Assembly: GCA_905182985.1 (NCBI GenBank) | Contig: CAJJDN010000171.1 | Location: 5,137 to 69,136, forward strand | DNA from: Paramecium sonneborni | Taxonomy: Eukaryota; Ciliophora; Oligohymenophorea; Peniculida; Parameciidae | Direction of reading: 5' to 3' | Length of the DNA stretch: 64,000 nt | In this document: positions 1 to 12,548 of the stretch, piece after piece | Layout: each line of letters opens with the position of its first letter | How positions within the stretch are numbered: the stretch's first letter is position 1 | The notes under the pieces: model-generated | What the model saw: only the letters and a program-made list of their open reading frames with translations | Told to the model about the DNA's origin: nothing | The model's database searches: none | Position numbers and translations under genes: made by a program

Positions 1-1019
1 TAAAATTTCTAAAAAATGGCTCATTTTCCAAAAATTACCTCGTTAGATTTCTTAAATTTTTTTTTAATGAATAATAATACTAAAAACTTTTAGTTTATAT
101 GTAAAGTAGATACATTATCCAAAGAAATATATAATTGATTTTCATAAAAGTTGATTATTAAATATATCTCATATAGTTCAAAAAAACGAATGAATTCAAC
201 ATATATGCGTTTTTTTCAACTTCATTAAAAAAAAATCAATTTTGAGCAAATAAACCAAATAGTCGAATTAATTAACAATTTTTTTCATTAAAGAATCAAT
301 TTTAATGAACTTTTAAAGAATTATTTCCAGAATTCAATTAACATTAAGAAGATTTATTTTCTACTTTAAAATTGATTTTCTATCTTTTATTATCTTAAAA
401 CAAATAGACAAGTTTTTTTCTATTTGGCAATTCTTTTTCCATAAATTACAGTAAATAGATAAAAATCATAGCTTATTCAAAAGTCTTAAGACTTTGAAAA
501 CAAATTGATTTTAGGTAAACTTAAATTGAATAAATGTATGAGATGGTTCTTCTAAATTAAAAGTTAATAAAAATCTTTTTATTTAGCAATCAAATCAAAT
601 CAAATTCTAATTAATAATTATAAATAATAATTAAGAAAGAATTAATGTTAAAATCCATAAAGAGAGTATTACATCTATGAAATACAAGTCTTTGAAGTTG
701 ATTATTATAATATTTGTTTAACTCTTGTAATTACTTTTTCTGTTACTCTTTTTAATAAATTGTTTTAGCATTATTGATCGACTCTAAAAGATCAATTATC
801 AAATTAATAATTAACATTAATGAAATCATACTAATGTGAATCCATCCAAACATCAGTTAGCTAAATTCAAAACTGTAAATTAAAAAAGATCCTATAAAAA
901 GCATAAACAAGAATTCTCTATATTTTAATTTATTCAAATCATAGGGTGATTATAAAGGTATTTAATTAATTTTATAAAAAAGAAGAATGATTGCATAGAA
1001 AGTAATAATGATTATACTT
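1..1019. other. gene-poor AT-rich stretch
   Basis: No reading frame on either strand, read with TAA/TAG as glutamine, stays open long enough or shows enough amino-acid character to call a gene. TGA occurs frequently in all frames. No RNA gene or repeat was recognised. It may be intergenic DNA or a decayed gene. Confidence 0.5.
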
Positions 1020-1334
1020 ATGGATAGTCAATTAACTTAACTTTCATAAATATATAGAAAAGAATTCTATAAATTTAGAATAATTTACAATCTGCCCAAA
1101 TAACATTTTAGAATCTTTATAAAAATATTTCCACTTATATTTATCTTTAATAGTAGAGAATGTGATAGTCAATAATTATAAGCTTGTAACAATAATAAAT
1201 AATAAACTGCATTTGGCGTTAATACTATTGAATATTTAAAAAAGAGAATTAAAATTATAATCTAGGAATTATAATAATGCGCTGAATACAAACTGATGAA
1301 GAATTGCTTGAAAGACATTAAAAATTCCATTTGA
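1020..1334 (+). pseudogene. possible gene relic, ciliate-code ORF of 104 codons
   Basis: With TAA/TAG as glutamine this frame runs from ATG to TGA for 104 residues. It contains a hydrophobic stretch near residues 30-45 and a basic, glutamine-rich C-terminal half. The same frame continues beyond the TGA with coding-like composition, then meets more TGA codons, and no small intron removes the first one. I do not recognise the product. The length is only modestly above what chance gives in this base composition, so it may be a relic or a chance ORF. Confidence 0.22.
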
Positions 1335-1791
1335 AAAGTATTCATTTTTTAACTTTAAAGTTTATTATTAAACTTACTTTTGAAATAATGTTATTATTCT
1401 TAGAATACTTCTATTTGTATTATATTTTCTGAAGTTTTTAACAATTATTGCATTTAAAATATTTGAAGTTTCAAAGCAATAGAAAAAATAAACAATTACT
1501 GAAGTAAAAAAAGAAAAATAACAACTTTTTGCATTCAACAAAAAGAATTGATTTAAAGGGCTTGATTAGCCTTATTTTTATTAGTTTTAGTTTAAAATGG
1601 CAAAGTTTCACCATTCAAATTAATTAATAGTTCATTAATTTTCAATAATCTAAGATTGGTTGGAGTGAAACCCTAGTATAGGTATACAAAAATTCAATAA
1701 ATGAGATGGAAATTAATATATATATGTAGTTAAATTAATGCTATTAATTTTATTATTAAAAATTTAATATAATTCAAATAAACTCACTATA

Positions 1792-4220
1792 CATATATCT
1801 TAAATAAGACAATGATTATAATAAATCTGATAGGCTAACAAACATAATAGTATTTTCAGTAATAATAGCTATGCTTGAGATTCCTGCAATGGAATACGTA
1901 GCAGCAACATTCATCTTGATAACAGATTATAATTTATTTTAAGTTTCTTCTGATAAAATAAAAGAATTTTCTAGATTAATTTTCATTACATATTTTTATA
2001 AGTTTACATCAAACTTATTCTAAATATTTTACTAACCTATTTTAATATCTAATATAAGATCTTAAAAAGCCAGACATTATAAATATTCTCTTACATTCTT
2101 AAATCATTGCAATCAATTCTTTTAATTCTATTGTTTTCGTGATTAAGTAATTGAATTTTGGTTTGTAAATAGAAAAAATAATCAAAAGTTCTTTACTAAG
2201 ATAACATAAATTGATAAATATTTTATTATAATTTTCTTATGATTTTCTTTTAACTTCAGATAATTCAAACTCATTTATTATTCACAAAATAATTATTAGG
2301 GATTTTTGGGATTACATAATCAAACTTGAAAATATAATCATATCACTAACATTACTAACGATAAGTCTAAAAAAATTAAAAGAATTATTGCTACAAAAAT
2401 TATACTTTAGTATATATACATTTTTCATTAAATGATTAATTAAATAAGTAACTTAATTTGGTTATGATATTTGAATGTGCTCGAATGAAAAGGAGGGGTA
2501 AGGTTAGATAAGAAATTTAGATAATATTCTTAACTTAATTTCTGTGAATATACAAAAATCATTTATGTATCAATAAGATTTGCTAAAAATCAATATTTAT
2601 GTAGGAATTGATATTCAAAAATATTTTATAGTAAAAAACAAAGGTAGTATTACAATTAAAATTATTCATTTCCTGAAAGTTCAATATTAATTTTTTTAAA
2701 TATTCATAATAATAAGTACCATTCAAATTATAATATCATATTTTAAATACAGAAATTATCTTATTAAATAAATAAGTGATCATCTTCTTTTAAACTTATC
2801 GCAAGTTATTCATCTTAGATGATTGGATATATTTATAAATACTCAAAGCTAAGAATTCTTCCTGTTTTAATAAAAATTGAATTAGATACTAATTCTACTC
2901 AATTATTTGATACAAAGAATGCTTTTATCTATTAGTATTCTTGCAAAATTTGACTCATCTATTCTGCATTTACTTTAAGTTGTTCTTATAAAGCTTCAAC
3001 ACATGNCATATATCTTAAATAAGACAATGATTATAATAAATCTGATAGGCTAACAAACATAATAGTATTTTCAGTAATAATAGCTATGCTTGAGATTCCT
3101 GCAATGGAATACGTAGCAGCAACATTCATCTTGATAACAGATTATAATTTATTTTAAGTTTCTTCTGATAAAATAAAAGAATTTTCTAGATTAATTTTCA
3201 TTACATATTTTTATAAGTTTACATCAAACTTATTCTAAATATTTTACTAACCTATTTTAATATCTAATATAAGATCTTAAAAAGCCAGACATTATAAATA
3301 TTCTCTTACATTCTTAAATCATTGCAATCAATTCTTTTAATTCTATTGTTTTCGTGATTAAGTAATTGAATTTTGGTTTGTAAATAGAAAAAATAATCAA
3401 AAGTTCTTTACTAAGATAACATAAATTGATAAATATTTTATTATAATTTTCTTATGATTTTCTTTTAACTTCAGATAATTCAAACTCATTTATTATTCAC
3501 AAAATAATTATTAGGGATTTTTGGGATTACATAATCAAACTTGAAAATATAATCATATCACTAACATTACTAACGATAAGTCTAAAAAAATTAAAAGAAT
3601 TATTGCTACAAAAATTATACTTTAGTATATATACATTTTTCATTAAATGATTAATTAAATAAGTAACTTAATTTGGTTATGATATTTGAATGTGCTCGAA
3701 TGAAAAGGAGGGGTAAGGTTAGATAAGAAATTTAGATAATATTCTTAACTTAATTTCTGTGAATATACAAAAATCATTTATGTATCAATAAGATTTGCTA
3801 AAAATCAATATTTATGTAGGAATTGATATTCAAAAATATTTTATAGTAAAAAACAAAGGTAGTATTACAATTAAAATTATTCATTTCCTGAAAGTTCAAT
3901 ATTAATTTTTTTAAATATTCATAATAATAAGTACCATTCAAATTATAATATCATATTTTAAATACAGAAATTATCTTATTAAATAAATAAGTGATCATCT
4001 TCTTTTAAACTTATCGCAAGTTATTCATCTTAGATGATTGGATATATTTATAAATACTCAAAGCTAAGAATTCTTCCTGTTTTAATAAAAATTGAATTAG
4101 ATACTAATTCTACTCAATTATTTGATACAAAGAATGCTTTTATCTATTAGTATTCTTGCAAAATTTGACTCATCTATTCTGCATTTACTTTAAGTTGTTC
4201 TTATAAAGCTTCAACACATG
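1792..4220. repeat. 1.2-kb perfect direct duplication around the N at 3006
   Basis: Positions 1792-3005 and 3007-4220 read identically, offset 1215, separated by one N at 3006. The left copy ends exactly at the N and the right copy starts exactly after it. That is what two overlapping but unmerged contig ends look like. I infer an assembly artefact rather than a biological tandem repeat. Confidence 0.9.
1871..2242 (+). pseudogene. possible membrane-protein relic
   Basis: A ciliate-code frame of 123 residues from the first in-frame ATG. The frame is also open upstream, and across the ATG it encodes a clear hydrophobic segment (around IIVFSVIIAMLEIP) that could be a transmembrane helix. No intact gene model could be extended: TGA stops lie downstream and no convincing small intron removes them. 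An identical copy at 3086-3457 comes from the contig overlap described separately. Family unknown. Confidence 0.25.
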
Positions 4221-6199
4221 ATTGGAACAAAATTTAGTTAATATTTTTTGAAATGATGACACTGCATCCAGAAATAAGATCACAATTTCTTTTGCATTAA
4301 TTACAACTCATATCTATTGAAGCTATTTCATGATTAGTGAATGATTTTAAGTTTATAAGAAGATACTAATAAACAGTCTTTATTAACTTGTTCACAAAAA
4401 TCATTGTATTTTTTAATTATTATTTTGTTTATTTTCATAATTAAATTTATTTATTAAACTCCATTTATAAATTATATTATAATTGAATTGTAATATCAAT
4501 TCTTATATATCAAATAGGCCTTAGGGGAAAAATTTAAGAACTATAATTATTAAAGCTTATGCAATTAAGGTGACCTTAATTTTTAATATCGAACCATAAA
4601 AAACTCTTTTATTCTGGTTTTTTTAATTTCTAAATCTCAACATTCACTTGCATCTTTTCACTTACCTATATGCTATAAAAGTAATTGAGCATTATATTAT
4701 TTTGATACTCTTGCTAATAATATTTGAACTATTTTGAGAGTTTCCTTTGTAAAATGGCAAAAGAAGCTCTTTTACAATTTAGAAATTCTTTAATCCTCTA
4801 GAAAGTAGAAGAAAATTAAAGATTCATAAACTAACAAGAAAACTTTTCACCCTTTAATATATAATTAATAAGAATTTATTGAAACAAAAAATTAAATTAA
4901 TATAAGATTCATCCAATAAAAATCTTAAAGTTCTAAATTTAAAGGCATATAAACAATTGTCATTTTTGTGATTCGGTTTAATTCATTAAAGTTGGTATAG
5001 TTTGTTGGCTTATTCTACAATTCTTACAGTTTGATAAGGAATGGAAAGGAATAACTCACCATATGATAATTGCTTCGATAAATATAAACTTTAATACTCT
5101 GTATTCAAAAATAAAGATATTGTTCAATTTTTTATTTCAGGAATCAATAATTCTGTAGTTTTAGAAGTGATAGGAGACGCTTCCATTATTATGTCATTCC
5201 TACATATTTCTAAAAAGGAAAGGTTTATATATGGATTTTCAATTAGTTTTTCCGCATAAACATTATTTATCAATAAATCATTCTTTGAATACTGCTTAGA
5301 AAAAGGATGTAGTAATTTTCTTCAAGATTTTTTTGAGTTGAGAATTATTTATTATTTTTGAACAAAATCTATTAACCCATCTAATGGATCCTTATCTATA
5401 TTAAATAATTATTAAAATTATCCTTAGTTTGTTTGCTTAATAAAAAATTTAATATTTAATATTAATTGTAAAAGTAGGACCATCTACCTCTATTTAATCA
5501 TTAAATTTTAAAAAGCAATATTTTCGATTAGCTAGATAAATTCCTCAGCTAAGTAGGTAATTTTTTAGACTCCTCATCAGATTTTAACAAAAATATCATC
5601 AATCATGATTAATAAAATAGGTAAGGATTATGCAACTGTCTCCTTTTTTTAAAATAATTTTTCATCTAAAAAGATATCATCCTAATTTAATTCACTATTA
5701 AATTAAGTTTATTTTTAAATTAACTTTTTTGAAACAAGTTAAATTAATTATAATTCAGATATTAGTTTCAGTATCAGTTGAAGTATTATTAAATGTGGAG
5801 TTTTATATGTAAAAACTTTTCATAGAATTTTGAAAGCATCTTTCTTAATATACCATGGTCATAAATCTATTATTTGATTTCGTGATTTATTTATTGAGTA
5901 TAAATCTCTTAAAAGTCTTGCTACTTAATAAACTAAAAGTTAATCATTTAAATCTTCAGCTCCTAAATTAGATTTAATGTTGGAATATAATTATTTCGAA
6001 ATCGAATTGCAATATTTTTTTATTAATGGTTCAATAATATTTCTATCAACATTGTAATCTATTGTTTATAAGGTAATTTATTTATGTTTCTATTTGAAAA
6101 GTTAAATTATGCTATTGTAATATTAATTTGTTTTACAATATTTGAATATGATTCTCGAGATTCTATTACTAAAATCAAGTTTTCTCTAAAATTTATAGA
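4221..6199. other. gene-poor stretch, no intact gene seen
   Basis: About 2 kb with no gene I can support. Between about 5.8 and 6.2 kb the minus strand keeps one frame open for roughly 150 codons downstream of the cysteine-rich fragment, but its composition looks mixed. TGA stops interrupt the other candidates. No RNA gene or mobile element was recognised. Confidence 0.45.
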
Positions 6200-6310
6200 A
6201 AAAATTTAACAATTAGTTGAAGATTGTAAGCATAGTTTTCATCGAACACTGCAATTTTAACAATCAAGTTAAATATCATCATCATAATATCCTTCTTTGC
6301 AATTATAATT
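6200..6310 (-). pseudogene. fragment of a cysteine-rich (furin/TNFR-like) repeat
   Basis: Read on the minus strand with the ciliate code, this short stretch gives a Cys-Lys-Glu-Gly-Tyr-Tyr start, then a C-x2-C pair, and after a stop codon a further C-x7-C. The spacing resembles the repeat of large cysteine-rich surface proteins common in ciliates. An in-frame TGA at about 6240 sits where the repeat would be expected to have a cysteine. I find no intact start or continuous gene, so I treat it as a remnant. A sequencing error is the alternative. Confidence 0.33.
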
Positions 6311-6538
6311 TTTAAAGATATTATTTTAGATGATTCTGATTCTTTTCTATTTGTATTTCAAAAATAATAGTCCTACAATCTCTATCTATTTTTGAATCCA
6401 ATAAAATTTTGTTTTTTTTAAAAGGAAACATTGATTATAATCTTATCTAAATAATGATTCATTAACCTTATCTAATAAAGATGCTTTCAACAATAGGTTT
6501 CCAGTTTCATATGTAAAAAATAATTAATATATCAATTT

Positions 6539-7825
6539 TCAAGATAAATCAAATTAAATATATTGTTCATTTTTTAAAATAATTTGTTCAGGTGAATTAT
6601 AGTTTTGATGCCTTATCTAGTCAACTGAGACTTTAATTTAGGGTAGTTCGTATTTCCAATTAAATGTCTATTTCAACCATTTGAATAAGCCTAATAAAGT
6701 TGATTATTATTCAGCCTCTATATGATAGCCATCGGTTGTCTCGCTCTTCTTCACTTCAACAATTATTTTTAATTTGCAAGGCTTTAAATTATTCAAAAAA
6801 TTTTCATGTTTTTTTTGAATATTCTAAACTTCTTATTATAAAGGAGCTAAAACCTACTCGCAATTTCTAATTTCTTCTTGCTATGAATTATTGATTGCCA
6901 CATTTTTATGAATTTTCTTTAAGAACGAAACAAGATTCTAATATTTCGATCTAGGAATTGGTGGTTACAATTAATTAAGTGTATCAAATTCATATTAATT
7001 TTCTTGAAAATATTTGTAATTTTTTTCAATCAAACCCTAAACCATAGTTAAAATCTTATTAGTTATACAATCTAAATTGTACCGCAAAGAAAAGATTGAG
7101 TTTTTTATCTATTGTAACTTTTCAAAATATCTAAGTTTAATGATTCTAGATACTTTTCTTATAAGGAATAATTCTCAAGTTACTGTTGACACACTTGGAA
7201 TGTTGTTCCATTTTCTGTATCATCATATTTACATAATAATTGATCTTTAAGATCTTTCTCCTATAAATTAAATGCAGAAATTCTTTCTTTTGGATGTTTA
7301 AGGCAATTTGATTCAGTGTTATTGAAAATTTTAGCCTCAGCTAATTTATAAAATTTTGCAATGAATTCTTTATTATAGGACTCTTCTAAAAATTAAAAAT
7401 TTCTTAAATGGTTTGAACCTAACATTCATAATTTGTTTACTAAAAAATATATTGTCATAATTCTGAAAATCTTTTCTTTCAACTAATGGATTTCCAAATT
7501 ATTCCTTGAGATTTCTTAGAGTTGATAATTTTTGTAAAATTTCTCCTGCATTTTTTTTTCTCAACGCCAAAATGGCCTCCTCATTTTCTTTTACAACTTC
7601 CAATATTTTCTTTTGTTGAGTACTTAGTTGCTATTTATATTCAATATTTCTTCCATGCAACTTATTCACCAAATCATCTACATCAAATAAATCATCAAGA
7701 TGGTTTTTATGTTTATCAATATTGTTTGAATTGTAAGGAGAATTACACTCCTTGTTAAGACAGATTTTAATTTTAGTTGAATCATTAGACTGACTGATAT
7801 TAGGAGGTTCTAAGTTTGATGTCAT
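6539..7825 (-). CDS. zinc-binding/coiled-coil protein, TRIM-like layout
   Basis: About 417 residues, read with TAA/TAG as Gln, stop TGA at 6539-6541. The N-terminus carries a short Cys pair. Residues around 50-110 look like a coiled coil. A second Cys/His cluster in the middle (Asn-Cys-x2-His ... Leu-Leu-Cys) recalls the divergent B-box-like regions of ciliate proteins, and a Lys/Glu/Gln-rich tail follows. One 32-nt GT...AG intron (GTATAACT...GGTTTAG on the minus strand, near 7050-7085) is needed, plus removal of one base in the T/A-rich run at 7388-7399. With both, the length is an exact multiple of three. A truncated identical copy (7991-8996) lies beyond the N at 7990. Family assignment is tentative. 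Confidence 0.5.
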
Positions 7826-9160
7826 AGTTTTTTTTAATAAATAAATTAATTATGTTTTGATATTCAAAATTTTTTTAATTTTATTTTCTCCAAAATAATT
7901 TGGATAAGTAGGCAATTGATTATAAAGGCCTCTACAAAAAATTAATTGTTGTACACATCTTCATGATTCATTAAACTTCGTTCTAAAATNTATTCTAAAC
8001 TTCTTATTATAAAGGAGCTAAAACCTACTCGCAATTTCTAATTTCTTCTTGCTATGAATTATTGATTGCCACATTTTTATGAATTTTCTTTAAGAACGAA
8101 ACAAGATTCTAATATTTCGATCTAGGAATTGGTGGTTACAATTAATTAAGTGTATCAAATTCATATTAATTTTCTTGAAAATATTTGTAATTTTTTTCAA
8201 TCAAACCCTAAACCATAGTTAAAATCTTATTAGTTATACAATCTAAATTGTACCGCAAAGAAAAGATTGAGTTTTTTATCTATTGTAACTTTTCAAAATA
8301 TCTAAGTTTAATGATTCTAGATACTTTTCTTATAAGGAATAATTCTCAAGTTACTGTTGACACACTTGGAATGTTGTTCCATTTTCTGTATCATCATATT
8401 TACATAATAATTGATCTTTAAGATCTTTCTCCTATAAATTAAATGCAGAAATTCTTTCTTTTGGATGTTTAAGGCAATTTGATTCAGTGTTATTGAAAAT
8501 TTTAGCCTCAGCTAATTTATAAAATTTTGCAATGAATTCTTTATTATAGGACTCTTCTAAAAATTAAAAATTTCTTAAATGGTTTGAACCTAACATTCAT
8601 AATTTGTTTACTAAAAAATATATTGTCATAATTCTGAAAATCTTTTCTTTCAACTAATGGATTTCCAAATTATTCCTTGAGATTTCTTAGAGTTGATAAT
8701 TTTTGTAAAATTTCTCCTGCATTTTTTTTTCTCAACGCCAAAATGGCCTCCTCATTTTCTTTTACAACTTCCAATATTTTCTTTTGTTGAGTACTTAGTT
8801 GCTATTTATATTCAATATTTCTTCCATGCAACTTATTCACCAAATCATCTACATCAAATAAATCATCAAGATGGTTTTTATGTTTATCAATATTGTTTGA
8901 ATTGTAAGGAGAATTACACTCCTTGTTAAGACAGATTTTAATTTTAGTTGAATCATTAGACTGACTGATATTAGGAGGTTCTAAGTTTGATGTCATAGTT
9001 TTTTTTAATAAATAAATTAATTATGTTTTGATATTCAAAATTTTTTTAATTTTATTTTCTCCAAAATAATTTGGATAAGTAGGCAATTGATTATAAAGGC
9101 CTCTACAAAAAATTAATTGTTGTACACATCTTCATGATTCATTAAACTTCGTTCTAAAAT
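6820..9160. repeat. 1.17-kb perfect direct duplication around the N at 7990
   Basis: Positions 6820-7989 and 7991-9160 are identical, offset 1171, with a single N between them. The second copy repeats the 5' part of the minus-strand zinc-binding/coiled-coil gene. As at the other Ns, this fits unmerged overlapping contig ends. The frame-breaking base in the gene occurs in both copies, so it is either real or in the shared reads. Confidence 0.9.
7991..8996 (-). other. truncated assembly copy of the zinc-binding/coiled-coil gene
   Basis: Same ATG and same coding sequence as the gene starting at 7825, cut off at the N. It should not be counted as a second gene. In a corrected assembly the two copies collapse to one, and the sequence upstream of the gene is what follows 9160. 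Confidence 0.85.
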
Positions 9161-9582
9161 TGTCACAGAATTTTTAGATATACTTCTGCCTTTTCAATCT
9201 CAGGAGCAATTATCATTAAATTAGAAATAAAGAAGAATTCAATTTCAAGCTTTTTCAACTGTCATGTTAATATCAATTCAAAAACTTTATGTTGATTTAC
9301 TAATCCAAAAAATAATCAATACCACCATCTACAGTATTAAGTTGATTATAATCTATAAAATGTTGTGTAGTTTTCTCATAGTGAGAGTTGTTATTTGTCA
9401 ATTCTTTTCTTTTGAAAATATCTTCTCTACCTATTTTTCAATTGAATTTGTAAAATATTAATCCTTTAATTTAATCATTAATATATATAATGAATATTTC
9501 ATTTAATGATTTGAAATTTATTTAGCAGATAGGCTAGACCCTTAATTTAGAGGAAAGGTACTAAATTTATTATAAAAACAGA
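9161..9582. other. intergenic stretch, possible unresolved minus-strand coding pieces
   Basis: Between the zinc-binding/coiled-coil gene (minus) and RSPH9 (plus). The minus strand holds short coding-like pieces (one around 9170-9260, another around 9290-9390) in different frames, broken by TGA, that I could not join by small introns. It probably also carries the divergent promoters. No motif was recognised. Confidence 0.35.
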
Positions 9583-10412
9583 ATGAGATTATAATTAGCA
9601 ATACTTAAAATTCAAGAACATTATGTTTTTGATGAAGTTTTATTTTGGGGAAGAGTGGAAGGAATAGAAAAAGATTATTACATAGCTCTTGGAATTCAAT
9701 ATAGAGGATAGTATGAATTTCCATTAAAGAAATTTTTTTGGAGGTAAAAATTAGAAAAGATTAATTAATAAGTTCTAATAATTATCATTTTGCTGAATTA
9801 CCTAAATATAATGAAGAATTTGCCCAAAGAGCTGAAACATTGAGAGAGTCATTTACTGGATAACATGAACATATAGTCTTTAGAACAGATGAAGAAATTA
9901 ATTTTGAAGACTCTCTTGAAATCCCATCGTAACTGCCAGCTAAAAATTTCTCAGAATTAGAAAGATTATCATATGTAGTGTAATCAATTGAATTTCAATG
10001 TGCCTCAATTCCAGTTGGATCATATAGATTAACCCCAACTCATGAATTAATAAAAACTTCATTTAAAGGAGTCACTGCAGAATTGAAGAATTATTAACAC
10101 TTTAGATCACCAATAAGGAAGGATAAGCAAGATCTGATAGGTTTTAAATATTGATTTATCAATAGCTCGAGATGAAGCACTCTACAGACCTGATTTTTTA
10201 GATTCTTTAGTTGACGATAGCCCAAATAATTAATGGTCAGTTTAGACAGATTCAACTAAAAGAAATGTAATATGCAATTTAAATACATCATTTAGATTAC
10301 AATTAGAAATTTAATATGGCCTGGATTTTTAAGTTATAATAATGACTATACATTTGGATATGCTTATTTTGGGGATGGAGTTAAAAATTCAGATTTTGAA
10401 TTTTTATTATGA
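9583..10412 (+). CDS. RSPH9: radial spoke head protein 9 homologue
   Basis: A 248-residue protein after removing three introns (9744-9772, 10141-10165, 10267-10295; 29, 25 and 29 nt). RSPH9 is part of the radial spoke head of motile cilia, which carries signals from the central pair to the dynein arms. Family hallmarks are visible: VLFWGRVEGIEKDYYIALG near residue 20, then YEFPLKKFFW, then SSNNYHFAELP across the first splice site. The C-terminus is IWPGFLSYNNDY followed by FGYAYFGDGVKN, as expected for the family. Length is slightly below the human protein (276). It is transcribed towards a small minus-strand gene, 53 bp away. The start is the first ATG of the open frame. Confidence 0.93.
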
Positions 10413-10465
10413 TTTCCAACATATAATATATTTTGTTATGTGTTATATTATTATTATTATATAGA

Positions 10466-10771
10466 TCAATGCCCTAAACATTGGTTTATTGCTTCTGATG
10501 CATGCAAATTTACTTATTAAGCAACATAGTCATAATAGGCTCTTGATTTATGAGTGTAAAATCCATAGATTTATGAACCCAATATCATTGATCCTATGAA
10601 TCTATTGTTTTCGATTTAAAAAATACCTAGGTCCTGTTCTTAAGTATGTGAATCTTCTAAAAACGAAATAAGATAAAATTGCTGTTCCAAATCCCAATTT
10701 GAACCCTGTGCTCTCCTACTAATGTAAATCTAAGAAAGCAGTCTTGATATTTTAGACATCATGGATATCAT
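10466..10771 (-). CDS. small hypothetical protein, 101 aa
   Basis: An uninterrupted ciliate-code frame lying in the short space between RSPH9 (convergent, 53 bp) and the DENN gene (same strand, 68 bp upstream). The sequence is balanced in composition, with a hydrophobic patch around residues 58-70 (FIGSMILGSQIYGFY) that could be a short membrane segment, followed by an alanine-containing helix. That layout would suit a small organelle-membrane protein, but I recognise no family. Support comes from the tight fit between neighbours and the coding-like composition. Confidence 0.5.
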
Positions 10772-10839
10772 ATTAGAAATCTTTTTCTTAACTCATTATT
10801 AATTAATTTATATATTTATAAATTATTTCTAAATATATT

Positions 10840-12522
10840 TCACCCATATACGTATCTAAATCTTAGATACTCCGTAAAATAAATTGCATGCATAACATAT
10901 TTCTGGATAAAAGTCTAATCATTTTTATCATCAATTTCTTTCTAAATTTTTTGTATAACACGATTATAGATAAAGCGATCATTCAATTTTTAACTTTGAT
11001 TTAAAACAAAATCATTTTCTTTCTTTGGAATCACTTTATCGATCAAATTTGCCTTAATGATATCTTACATCTACAATAGAAACTCCTTTGCATTTCTTTC
11101 TTAATAATCATTAGGTGTTAATTTAAGTTAGCCTCCTTAATTTTGAAAATATTTGGCAAGCTATTATCTTTAATCAAACCAATTAAGCTTTGATTTTTAG
11201 TTATTCTCTATAATATTAATTTATTATTATGGTGCAGAGCGTTTCTCATTGATATCCACAAATGTAATATCATACATGTTGTTGGCTGCAATAATATTCC
11301 TTTTAAATTTTAATTGTTAATGTTGCATATTAACTCCGTATAGCATGGGCTAATTGAATTCTAAAAGGGCTAATGATTCTATTGGTAAATTGTAAATAAC
11401 TTGATGAAACCACTTAAATGGTTATAAAATTGTGTGGAAAAACGATGTTATAGCAGTTAATAAATTCTAATTCTAACAACAAAAGATAATTTTTCCTTCT
11501 TTTAAAATTTCCATAAAGACACTGAAAAATTATTCAACCGAAAATAATTAAAGAACTATATGTGCTTCTAGTTTTTTCGTCTCAATAAATAAATCCTCTG
11601 TTTTAGGAACTACGTATTAAATTATTGTTTTTTCAAAAAATTACTTCAATTCTAAATCAAGATTTTAATCTTTCAATTCTTGAGCAAAATTGATTTCGAT
11701 TTTCTATTCATATTTTGATATTGAATACTAAGAAACTGTTAAAATGAATGCACTTAATAACTTTGAGATTAACTTTTATAAATTTTAAAATATACTTGGT
11801 TTATTTTTACTCCATCAATCTCACTTTTGTTTGCATTTTTTCCTGATATAATTTTTTATCTTTATACTTTCGTTATAACTAAAATTGAATAAAAATTATT
11901 ATTACAAAGAATTTATTCGAATAATGTTTTAAATAGAGCCTAGATTGGAAAGTATGTTACAAAACAAAGAATCTTTTAGAATTTCCAATAAATTTATTCA
12001 ATTTAATTGTTTCTCTAAAATCTCTCAACCAAAAAATCATCTACTTTTAAACAATAACCATATAATTATCTTGAATGATTAAATTATTGGAGAATCCTAA
12101 TATTTGATGGATTCTTTAATTGCAAATCATCTCCTTTAATGTTAAACATATAAAAATTCTCAGAAGGTACTCTGCCTTAACAAATTATTCTAAAATTTAA
12201 AATAATTCTACCTCTATACTTCTTCTTCAATATCGTCATTGATTATTTTTTCTGCATCACTCCAGCTTGGACATGCAAATTTTTCGATAATATTTTCAAT
12301 AGAAATAATTTGATTCTTCTCATCCTAATATTAAATATCTCCAAATTTTTTTTTATACTATTTATATTAAATTTTAGGATTAAACAATCTATCTTTTTAT
12401 TATTTACTATTGTTTCTTTCAACTCCGATTATGTAAAAAGCTTCAAATATTTCTTAATTTGATGCATTTTTTCCTTCATTTTGATTTTAATAGCCTGAAA
12501 TATAAGTCGTATCATTAGCCAT
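10840..12522 (-). CDS. DENN-domain protein 1
   Basis: About 544 residues after removing introns at 12190-12211 (22 nt) and 11728-11753 (26 nt); the remaining length is divisible by three. DENN proteins act mostly as guanine-nucleotide exchange factors for Rab GTPases in membrane traffic. The uDENN part is visible (EAFYIIGVE near the start, LYGYCLKVDDFL and ICFVTYFPI-like strands). The central cDENN part has the typical order: EGKIIFC, PFKWFHQVIYNLP, then a LYGVN turn. A dDENN-like helical tail ends in TGA at 10840. The stretch between about 11760 and 11920 could contain another intron. A coiled-coil ORF just upstream (12549-12989) may be its true N-terminus. It is a paralogue of the next gene. 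Confidence 0.78.
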
Positions 12523-12548
12523 TACAGGAAGGCCGAGTTATTAATTTA

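Noticed and set aside
1792..4220. Biological tandem duplication at the N positions
   Set aside because: Perfect identity, exact abutment to a single N and five repeats of the pattern fit unmerged contig ends better.
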